NCBI GenBank assembly: GCA_016165875.1
Contig: JABBOT010000007.1
Coordinates: 18,201,970-18,265,969 of the forward strand
Direction of reading: 5' to 3'
DNA length: 64,000 nt
From: Acanthopleura granulata
Lineage: Eukaryota > Mollusca > Polyplacophora > Chitonida > Chitonidae
A program made the translations under genes and the position numbers. The first letter of the stretch is position 1; the number at the start of each line of letters is the position of its first letter. Below the pieces are notes generated by a model. That model saw nothing but the letters and a program-made list of their open reading frames with translations, ran no database searches and had not been told where the DNA came from. Positions 38,269 to 49,100 of the stretch are shown in pieces.

Positions 38269-38299
38269 CTTGAGCTCGCCTCAACTGGCCAGCGTGAGC
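38269..38299 (-). other. Candidate non-coding 5' exon of the RhoGAP gene
   Basis: A strong donor CTCAAG|GTGAGTAC lies at 38269/38268 on the minus strand. The frame that would feed phase 0 of the first coding exon has a TGA and no ATG, so the exon could only be 5' UTR, consistent with the start at 31563. Its 5' limit is uncertain: an acceptor-like CTTTCCAG lies at about 38300, or the exon may run back to a start site near 38.9 kb. Confidence 0.35.
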
Positions 38300-38879
38300 C
38301 TGGAAAGCCGCCACATTTATGACCATATTGATGATAAAAAAAAAAACAACATAACTTTACGAAAAAAAGTGACAATATGCACTCATCGTCTTGTACAGCT
38401 TTTACTTTTTACAAGCTCAGCTTTTAGTGACCGAACTTAGGACTGATTCAAATCCATTCTTTGAACAGTCTGACAAGACAGGGCAGCATGCTGAGGGAAT
38501 CATCTCATATCGTAGCGTAACAACAACAACACATGTTATGGAATGTGACATTTCCATATGCACTTTACCTGCTGTTCAGCTTGTGAGGCATCTGAGGGTA
38601 CATCTGTTAACTTTTTCCTTAACTTATTAAAGTTAAGAGTTAACTTGCGTCCAACAGCCGACATTATTTTATCAGTGTATGCCGATGAAGTTCCAGAAAG
38701 TTAGGCGAGTTTGGCAAATCCAAATGTCAAAAGTTGAACAGGGAACGAACACTATTCACATTTCCATAGCCGTGGTAAATTCTTTTTCTGTAGCACAGTT
38801 TACATGCACACTTATTAATAAGCCATTTTATGGCTCTTACACAGTCCTTGCATCTATTGCACCAAATACTCATCCATTA

Positions 38880-39000
38880 TTTCCTATCCGAAAACTCCGA
38901 TTGCGAGGTCAGCAGCCGCCATTATTTACCGGATGTATGAAAAAGTTTGGGTCACGTGACTCAGGTTACTTATCTGATCATTCGTGTGAGCACGACCTAT
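38880..39000 (-). promoter_or_regulatory. Promoter-like segment upstream of the RhoGAP gene
   Basis: The segment holds a perfect palindrome GTCACGTGAC (38951-38960; USF/TFE-type E-box, CLEAR-like) overlapping TGACTCA (38957-38963; AP-1 consensus) and, about 35 bp away, a YY1-like GCCGCCATTATT. It lies between the last MDC1 sequence and the first candidate RhoGAP exon. Motif matches only; no start site is visible. Confidence 0.35.
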
Positions 39001-39009
39001 GAACAATTT

Positions 39010-41079
39010 TTTTGGCTCCATGGTGAGAATCTAATTAAAAACGATGCGTCTAATTTGTCAGCTTATTCTTTTGCAAGTGTCATATTAAAATGCAGTGAAT
39101 GATAAGTGTTATTTTCGGGAAGAGACGTGTATAAGTGACAGGCAACATGAAACTGTGCCTAGCAAGGCTTAGCTGTCGGCGGGCTAAACGAGCAATTGCA
39201 AAATTCACATACACTCATATTCTCATAAACTGAGATTGACCCGTACTTTTTGCCAAATCATGATTAAAACTGCACTATCCCAAGAACGCCCTCGTGGTAG
39301 TGAAGAAGTGTAATTAACCTATCTTAAACACCATAAAAAAAGTAAAGCGGTATACCCATGTAAAGAAAAAAAAAAAAAGAACCGAAGAAGAAAACAAATG
39401 CTTATACTGTATGCCTGATAGGCTCTTGGGACAGTGTGGTGTGCATCTGGGTAACTAAGCAGTGCTTAACGCTGGCACAATCCTGCTCAGTGACCCGCCA
39501 CCGACATAGATCTTCAGTTTTCAACATTATGGCAACATAAATGTGTAATCAACTAGAGAATGCATCTCACATATTTTTCTTTCAAATACGACACCACTCA
39601 ATTATTCGCGTTTGTTCAGCACAGTTCATTCCTGTCTGTTCACATCATCGCTGAGCCATGTTGCAAGGTGGTCCTCAGAAATGTAGCTTGAAATGCTATT
39701 AAATCAAACACAATTTCCCAAAATTTGAATACCGATATTGCATTACTTGGAACTGAAAGCATGTTGTGAAGAAAGAAAAAAAAAGGTGCTCTTGCAATAT
39801 TGGCCACACTACATGCATTCTTCTTTGCTCTCAACGGCTTATGGGTTTGTGAACCATATATTCATTTTATTCTTCTGAACTTGAAAACAAATTTAGCCCT
39901 CTATTAAGCAAGGACCTTGGGGCATGCCCCTGTATAAAAGGAGAACAATCGTTAAAGGCTTCGAGTTTAAAGAATTATTACAGTTAAAGAAAACTAAAAT
40001 ACCCTAGACAGGTATGCATCCATGTACAAGGCAGTTTAGGCTATAGTTTTCTCCACAGATGCTTCGAAACCAGTCTATGTCCAGTAGAAACCTATTCTAC
40101 TTCCTGTCCTTTACAAGTGTCATCAAAACTGAAGTCCATATTTGCCACATAAGAAAAAAAAAAGCTTAAATTTATCAATTTATTTCAAGCTCATTAAGCA
40201 GCCGATACTCATGAACTTTTGTCTCCAGCAAACTTCATACAAGAACACACAAGAAATCTCCATCAATTTTATGGATATGTAGTAAGCCAACAGGCTTTGG
40301 CTTTATCAAGGGTAACTTTTCCATGTGTGAGAAATCTTTTTATTTGTGGAAGGTAGGTCTCCAGCAAACTTCATACAAGAAATCTCCATCGACCACTTTT
40401 TGGCACCAGAGCCTTGTGAGAACATTGGAAGCCACGGAATGTTGTGAAATCGCTGTCAGAGAGTGGTACTGAACTCCTCTCATGTGACCTTGTGAATGAA
40501 GGGAGAGCATTTCAACCAATCAACTACAACCAGTTTCCCAAATGTTAAATTTATTTATTTGATTGATTTGCTTTGTTCATTTGATACTTGACGTTTTACG
40601 CTGTACTCACTTATGCGACGACAGCCAGCATTACGGTGGGAGAAAAATAGGCAGGGCCCAGGGGAAACACACGGGCATCTGCAGGTTGCTGGTGGATATT
40701 TGACTGATGTTTTTTCACTTATGCCATGGTGGCCAGTTTTATGGAAGAAAGAAACTGGATGCTTCGAGTAAACCACTGGCCCTTGGCAAGTTACTGATCA
40801 TCTCTCCCATATGTGACATGTCATAATAGAGGAAGGCAAGAGGTCTCCAGCAGAGTTTAAGGCCACACAAGAACCTGAACACCTATTGTCATCAGGGCTG
40901 AAAGACAGAAATCTCGAGACTTCCAAGTCAGGGAATGGTAAAGAGCCGAAAACCAGTCAAAACCTGTTGGCCATATCTTAAATGTGAAAGAACAAACCAC
41001 CTTTAAACCAGCCTACATTTGTTAGTTTCAGTATACTCAGATCCTTTAAGGCCAAAACAATAAGCAAAAAACAAACACA
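39010..41079. other. Intergenic region between MDC1 and the RhoGAP gene
   Basis: No coding signal. Holds the SINE pair at 40546-40830 and two copies of GTCTCCAGCAAACTTCATAC (about 40222 and 40351). Confidence 0.55.
40546..40830 (-). mobile_element. Two adjacent SINE fragments
   Basis: 40546-40700 is the tRNA-derived family (TTTATTTATTTGATTGAT, GACAGCCAGCATTACGG, GCAGGTTGCTGG). 40705-40830 belongs to a related group with GAGTAAACCACTGGCCCTTG then GCAAGTTACTGATC. Confidence 0.7.
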
Positions 41080-43019
41080 ATATGACTAACATAACATTTT
41101 TTTATTTCATCACAGACAGCGTGTGATATACAATTTCTTGTATAGTTAACAGTTACAGTGTGACAACGACGACTTTTGAACAATGTCCATACCTTACAGT
41201 GGGAAATGCACTAGATGAGCAACAGTGCATTTTGAATGAATTTGTGTTTTTTTTTTTAAATACTTTTCACACCTTCCAACCTAGTTTTGTTTAACAAATG
41301 TGTTTTTAGATCAACTTGCAGTACTATCATCTATGCTTCACTGTCAATCTGAGATCTTTTTGATAATACAACCCTAATGCTGAGTTATTTGTGATGGTAC
41401 CACACACGGAGACACCTGGGCATGTAACTAGCACTCAACAAGACACCATGTCCCTTCACTCACTGACATCTAATTATGTACATGACACTCTATAAGATAC
41501 ATGTATGTGATTTCACCTACTGATATCTTACCATGCACACGAAACTCAACAAGACACTATGTATTCTCACTCATTGACATCTGATTATGTAACTGACACT
41601 TTGTTAGACACCCAGAAGTCTCACTGACATTTGATCATTGCACATGACACTATACAAAACACCATGTGTCTTCACTCACTGACACCTGATCATGTACCTG
41701 ACACTCTAGAAGACACCCTCTGCTTCAGCCTCTGGGTTGCCCAGAACTAAGTTACATATACACGTACACCTTCCATTTCAGTGAGAGGTCTATGGCAGAA
41801 TTCAAATCTCTTCACCAATATCCAGTCATTTCACGGCAAGTTTGAGTTGTTTACAAGAGGGTATATCTACAGCAAAGGGTATATCCACAATGCCACATGG
41901 TTGCTTTAATATACACTTAGGTACTTCTTTTTAATACTGTTGTCTTGCGCCATAAGATTTTTTTGAAGGTAGCCTGTTTTATATGTGGAGGACAGTTTCA
42001 GAGTTCCAAGTGTAATCATCACCTGGCCAACTCTTCCAACATGGAGTTTATGTCATACTGGTGGAAGGCAGGTGGTCTCCAACAAAATTCATGCTGAACC
42101 ACACTATAAACAGGCGAGAAGGTGGAGCTACCTGTCTCTACAAATTTTTAACACAACTACTGTCTACTGACACTTTGTATAACCAACAACCAGAGAGTAC
42201 AAGCATGTACTTTCCAGTGATCTATCAAACTGTCCCATTGGGCCACAGTGTGAATCTTGGAGGAAATCAGTGCTATTGTGTATGAATGGTATAACATGCT
42301 GAAGGTAATAAAAATTTATAGTACAATATTCCAGTCCTTCATCCTTTTTATACAGATTTAAAGACAGAACTATGTACAGTCTAAAAAGAGTAACAAAAAA
42401 TTATCTTAACACTGACACCAATTTTACAATTTTTTTTAAACCTGCTAAAACTTTAATTCATTATGTACATACTGTTGAAACGTACCCAAAATAACCTGCC
42501 AGTCATCCTGCATTCAAACTGTCTTGCAATTCAGCAGAAAAATGCACATAAAATGCATGAAACTATCTTCTGCTGTAACAAATACGGTAAAAAGGTAAAT
42601 GCTAAAGTGACAAAGGTCTGATTGTGTATCAGGTGGTGAATTCGTCTAACCCAGAACAATGCTCCCTCACTCCCACCCTCTATATCCTGACTGATGTCGT
42701 TCACTTCAATCAGTCACCAGTCTCTGACATGGCTTTATAATACTGTATTTAACCTGAAGTTCAGAATGTAAAACCGCACGTCCAGCAGTACATAACAGGC
42801 TAAAAATGATACCTTTTGATGCCAACGCTGAAGTTTAAGGCGTATGAATCAATAACAAAGGTGTGATTTCCAAAAAGCTAAACTCTGGGCAAGAGGAGAA
42901 ATATCTGGGCGTCTCTAGTGCTTGTTAACATACATGGATGGGTGTCACCTCTAAATTTTAACGACTTTCGATTTTATTATAGGACATTACATGTGAACAG
43001 GATGTTAAACGTCATAGCC
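41080..43019 (-). other. MDC1: MDC1 3' UTR (about 1.9 kb)
   Basis: No coding potential on either strand. An AATAAA signal on the minus strand at 41106-41101 would place the poly(A) site near 41080-41090. Inside are a degenerate tandem repeat of about 60 bp (roughly 41415-41710) with recurring CACTCACTGACATCTGATTA-type sequence. The 3' end is a prediction. Confidence 0.5.
41101..41106 (-). terminator. Predicted poly(A) signal of MDC1
   Basis: AATAAA on the minus strand, the first strong signal placed to end a long 3' UTR after the TAA at 43020. Another AATAAA (43564-43559) would serve only the unspliced PESDM form. Confidence 0.45.
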
Positions 43020-43107
43020 TTATTTCCTGCGTTTTTTGGTCGTTGTTCCTCCACCTGGTGGTTGTGTTGACGATCTCTTTTTCTCTTGACCTTTTTCCAG
43101 AAATAAT
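43020..43107 (-). CDS. MDC1: MDC1 last coding exon, basic tail
   Basis: Acceptor ACTTTCAG; the first A completes ATA (Ile). Encodes LFLEKGQEKKRSSTQPPGGG then TTTKKRRK and TAA (43022-43020). KKRRK looks like a nuclear-localisation signal. Joining is inferred from phase, splice sites and the following long 3' UTR. Confidence 0.75.
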
Positions 43108-46100
43108 CTGAAAGTGACACATGTTAAGGAAAGCAATGTTGTGATTTATCCGTAACAGTTCACATTTTCTAAGCTGGCAGGATGTTATTGAGGAGAGACT
43201 AGGTTGATGACCAGAGGATTTTCAATTTACAGAAACTTTACACCTTCGTTCAAAGTCTATTATTTAAAACCATACTCAAGAATTTTTCATTCATATGACG
43301 GACACCACAACAGAGCCATGCACAAAGTAGATCCTCGGCAGTCACACTTCAGTAAAATTTCGTGCATTTTAAACGAATCTCTGTGACACATGAAACTTTA
43401 CACGTACATGGACTAGAGAACCATTACAAGATGAAAAATGAGAAAAATGCAAATAAAAACTTGAACCTGGTCTGTTGCCCGAGTTCACAGCGTAAGTTAA
43501 TGCATTGCTATTGCACTTATGACCCGTGTTGATTCACTGATCATCATTATGCTCTGGTTTTATTCTGATACTACATATCACTTTCTGGACTGACTACAGC
43601 ACAACAAAAAGGATATTCATCCATGAGGACTTCCTGTTTCAGGATGCCTGTTAAGAGGAACTCTGAGGAGACAACAGTGATGCCGGCCTCCAGGGCATTC
43701 CGACATGCCCACTTGTCTCCCTCACAGGATATCACCACAACCTGCTCCCCTGGCTTGCTTGGCATCTTGGCTAGATACTGGAGTGAGACATGCAGGAAAA
43801 TCAAGGCAAAAACAACATTTACTACATGAATGATCTAACAGAGACCATTAAAGCAAACGGTCACACTGTAAAATCCCGTCAATACATGTATACACCCTAA
43901 AGAGCCTAGTAACACATCGTCCAAGACTAAGTTGCTAATTTTTTTCTGAGACGTATACTGACTTCAGAAAGGTGTTTTGTAGTCTGTTTTGGAAAGTAGG
44001 ATGACATCCTACTGGGAACACATCATTGTCAACACCAAAATTATTATTTAATGACATTTATTTCCATCTGAAGATGCCAATCCATGAGCTAAATCCCACT
44101 TCATTTACAGTAAGTCTCTCAAAAACCCTGGTAACTCTGCCAAATGGTTTTCATCTCCTCTCTTTAAGAAATCAAATTCTTTAACGACATGAACGGCATG
44201 ATTTATTTACTTATTTATTTGATTGGTGTTTTACGCCGTACTTAAGAATATTTCACTTATATGACGGCGGCCAGCATTATGGTGGGAGGAAAAAGTCTGA
44301 GGGAAACCCACGACCATGCTACTTGGTGCTGTGTTTTTCAGCACATTGAAAAACAAACAACTTTCTCTTAACTGACTGAAGAGGGAACCTGGCAGGAAAT
44401 TGATTGCATCCTGGAGGAAACTGGACAGAATGTGGAGGAAGCTGATCATGGCCTGGAGGAACTGAGCAGATTCTACAGGAAACTGTGAACAGCCCTGCAG
44501 AGACTACTGTCAGAACCAAACCAGGTGCTTGACAAACCCTAATTCAGGAGAAAAAGACTGCTGGAACTAAAGAAGTAATCATCTTAACAGTTACAGCCTC
44601 CTATACTACATTCAGCTAAAACAGTACCATAGTATGTGTACTTTTGTATTTAAAAAATCATGTACATTTTCATGAAGTTTATTTAAATGTATCAAAAGGA
44701 ATGACAGCGTAATCTTATCTCACCTTCGCACCAGAACACTGAATGATATCTGTGAAGCAGAAAAGCGCAAACATTTATTATCATGAAGATAACAAAGTCT
44801 GCAAGTTACTTTTAAATATGCTAGCTGGACTTAAAAATAAAAACGGCTCACACATACACATCTGTGATATACATTCAACAGACATTTAATTGAGCTTCAC
44901 AAATTATACAGCTAACTAGGGTGAACTACATTGCAAACATTGCACAGTGAAGGTTGACTACTATAAATATTGTTGGAGTGAGAGGTGGAAATAACCTAAG
45001 TGAGTTATTTCCTTTCACAATAGCAGTATGTATTCCAATTCACTGTGCTATGTTCTATTAATTATTTATATCTTGACAATATCAAGATTTTGTATATTTG
45101 AACAAATTAAACAACGTCTCTAGATGATAGCTTTCTACCCGTCTTTTAAGGTACCGAAATTGAATATTTTTCTTTAACTGGAGTAATTAAAACTGCCTGT
45201 ATCCTGTATATATGAATATATGAACTCAAGCTGGTCCTTTAATTGTATGATATTACTAATTGATATCAGGTGCGAAATGCAGTTGTCGTTATTTTAAGCT
45301 TCCACACACAAACAGTGTTGAGGTGTGTGAAGACATGCAGAGAAGTATACAACCAAGATTTATTTATTTATTTATTTATTTGATTGGTGTTTTACACTGT
45401 AGTCCAGAATATTTCACTTATACGACGGTGGCCAGCATTATGAGGGGAGGAAACCAGGCAGAGCCCGGGGGAAACCCACGACCGTCAGCAGGTTGCTGGC
45501 AGACCTACCCACGTATGGCCGGAGAGGAAGCCAGCATGAGCTGGCATTGAACTCGCAGCGAACACCTTGGTGGGAGGCTTCGGGTCATTGTGCTGCGATA
45601 GCACGCTAACCGACTAAGCCACGGAGGCCCCTTACAACCAAGATAATCTATATTAAAATTCTATGCAGTTACATGGTACTGACATCCCCTTCAACAGCAT
45701 TTCTGTCATGAATCATGATACACTGTTTATGTCATAACTGATTAGGGAAATTGTGGCTATCAGCCTCAGTCAGTGAAAAGGCATGTAAGAAATGAGGAAG
45801 CTGAAAGCTTGGGGAAACAGCACAAAAACACAACAACATACAAACAAAATACAGTTCAGACAGTCTGAAAATAAACAGGGTTTCCAGTTAACACCAACAG
45901 TTATTAACTTTAAAACTCTGGCATTTCTGATAATGGTTAATCTAAAGGAAAACCCTTCAATAGTGACAAGCTACGAGTCAAATAAAATTTGCTGTGAAAA
46001 TCAATGCCGGTAAATCAGAAAATATAGAAACTCGCTAGCCCGGATGATGGAATTTTAGCTTTTACAATTACTGGTATCTTAAAAGAAAAGAACACATTTA

Positions 46101-49100
46101 TACAACCTATACCTTAAAAGAAAGAGCTTTACTTATGGTTAAATTTATTATTTAAAAGTTAAACATCCAAGACTGAGAAGCCTTTTTTGGCCGCCATTTT
46201 AACAGATTGCTTATGTTATCGTGCTTAGCTTTGCAAAGAAGTTCTTCTGTCTTTGAAGGTAAAAAAAAGTGAGGCTAAGAGCAGTAGTTCGATCGACCAC
46301 GCATCAAGCTCAAGTGAGTGGGAGCCAGGATTTCTGACTTTGACAGGGGCAATCTGTGAAAGGACAGGTTGCGCTCTACACCTTCAGGATATCACAATTC
46401 AGACACATTTTGACAGCCTACAGCCACACATGTAGGCATGATGTGGCCCTCTAGTACATCTCAAACTCTTCCTTTTTAGAGTTGGCTTTAACAGAACTTA
46501 AAATCCCCAATTATCGCAATGTACGAACATATTTAGCTGAGATTGGAATGCACGTTAATTAAATGGTAGGAGTAAAACCTCAAGCACAGTGAAGTCACAA
46601 TGAATATTCAAGAGGAGGAAAGGAGGATTTTCATTGGACAAGCCTAAAACATGGCAGGACTTTACATGTGCTCCGAATAGGTGGGTTTTGTAAAAAATGA
46701 CGATGCTCAAAAAAGTTTGTCTTTTACGAAACTGTTAAAAAACGTAAAAAAAATATTATTCCACACAGTTTGTATAGCTCTTTCATTTAAGGCGTAGGTT
46801 GTATAAATGTGTTCTTTTCTTTTAAACTGGACAGGCTACAGATTTAGAGAGATTAAGTACACTTCTATGTTATGTATCAATGACGATCGGTTGTCACTTG
46901 TTCCAAGGCCATTAGCACCGACTGGGTCTCAAACGGCTTCAAGTCCTGTCTGGTAACACATATTTTAGCCGTGAACAAAATAAAACATGCTTTTAAAACG
47001 AATGATTACGTCAGGCCAAAAAAATGTTGTAAGCCATCTATCAAAGTTCACATGATTAGAAAAGAAATATGGAGATGAAGTTGCATACTAAGCTGTGTCT
47101 TTGTGCATTGAATTTAACTGAAGCTGTTAGCGCCAAGTGGAGTCAGGAGGAACGAAGCAGCCACAAAGCATGTGCCCACTGTCAGTCTCTCTACAGTAAA
47201 GTATAAAAATAGAACGATCGGGAACCATAGAAGAAGGTTAAGTTTATTCTCAAGGATTAGTAGAGATTAAAAAAGCTTACTGTTTGATTTTACATGTCCC
47301 TTCGATGTCAAAAAAGCCTTCTCAAGTCAAAATTCAACGCAGTTGGTCATGGAGCATTCTGTTCAAGGGAAATAACTCATATCGCGCACAAACTGCTTCG
47401 GGATTTTAAAGATGTTCAAATTGAATTTATGTAAATTGAATTTTGAATATTTCTTTACAAAAAGAACATAAATTGAGTAAATATAGCCGTGTATTAAGTG
47501 TCACTCTAGGTACCTTTGAGCCATCCCCTCCCTACCCTTATACGAACAAACGCCCCCCCTCACCTCTCATCTGTGGAGGGTCAGGTCTGACAGACTTGGT
47601 CACGTGGATCTTGAAGTTGGAGAACAGAGAAGCTTCGCTGGAGCAATCCGTTCAAGGGAAATAACTCATATCGCACACAAATTGCTCCAGAATTTTGGAA
47701 ACGTTCAAATTGAATTTATGTAAAATTTTGAACATTTCTTTACAAAAACAACACAAACTGAGTAAATATAACCATGTATTGAGTGTTGCTCTAGGTACCT
47801 TTGAACCATCCCCTCCCTACCCTTATAAGCCCAAACGCCCCCCTCACCTCTCATCTGCAGAGGGTCAGGTCTGACAGACTTGGTCACGTGGATCTTGAAG
47901 CTGGACAACAGAGGAGCTTCGCTGGCTTTCTGTATGGAGCTGCGCAGACAGAATTTGTACAGCTTCTCACTGGTCTTGTCCTCTATTATGTAAGGGTTCG
48001 GATCTGTAACCAAATCAGAAAACTGATGCACACGGGTTTAAGTGATGTGCTGAGTTACCACAACATGACCGACATACTTCTGCGCCCCTTTAATTTTCAC
48101 TGACACATCCAAAAATAATTTTTCTTATCTCTCCCATAACATTTTGCTTACCGATAAAAACACCAGCATCCTTACAGCGATCAAGCCATTGTGGTAGAAC
48201 AATAGGCACACCTCTGGCCAGGCAGCACAGAAACTTTACTGTCCTCCGTACCTGCCAGAAAAAATAAAAAGCAGGATACCATTGCTCCAGGTGCGAGAGG
48301 GAAATAGATCAGGGAAAAGCAAATAACAGGAATATTTGAATTATTTTCTTGCAGCCTGTGTTACCCATAGTAACTGCATTATACAAGGGAAATTAGTATC
48401 AAGGCAACGTATGTAGCACAAATGTACAGTCCATGTAGGCTGTCAATTATCCTTATATGTCTGCAGTGTAACCGTAGTGCTCATGCCACAGTGTTTACCT
48501 TAAAGTAAAAGACAGCTCATGACTGAGACACTGTTCATTAAAAAGATAATATCTATTTATGATTTATGAAGCATTATGATGGGAGGAAACCGAGCAGAGC
48601 TAGGGAAACTTTCTATGAAAGACAATCCTCTGCTTGTGATATTCTTGGTGGTTTTCTCTAATTCTTGGTTTGGAATAACAAAATACATGTTCTACCACCA
48701 TTCATGCTTTTAATTGTTCTTTGCCAGACTGAGAGAATATAAATGTTCTTGAAATTCATCTGGAATGCTGTAAATTTTTTTTTTTTTTTTTTTTTTTTTG
48801 CAGTAGCCCCCAATTCACACCATTCCACACTGCTGCTTTTTTGACACATCAATCAGACGGCTGCTTGACACATCAGCCACAAAGCAATCCTTACCTTGTC
48901 AGTGACAAGATGTGTGCAGTCATACACAGAGCTGAAGAGCTCTCCCCCTAAGTCCTTTGTGATCTGAAATAATAAGTCAAAGAACTGATAAATACACCGT
49001 AAAGCTCTCTAGTCGTTTCCGTCAAATCTGGTCGAGAATCAAGCAAATCAGTTCTTGGTACATGTGCATGACCCTATCTGGGTTTGAACCCATGCTGTGC

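Noticed and set aside
38860..38925. Short coding start ATGGCGGCTGCTGAC on the minus strand
   Set aside because: It stops after 12 codons with no donor; better explained as a YY1-like promoter motif.
43559..43564. Main MDC1 poly(A) signal
   Set aside because: It lies only seven bases after the TAG of the unspliced form; the spliced form with a long 3' UTR fits better, so it is kept only as a possible alternative.
45540..45632. A tRNA gene
   Set aside because: A and B boxes are present, but they head a SINE with tail and target duplication; the clover-leaf is not complete.
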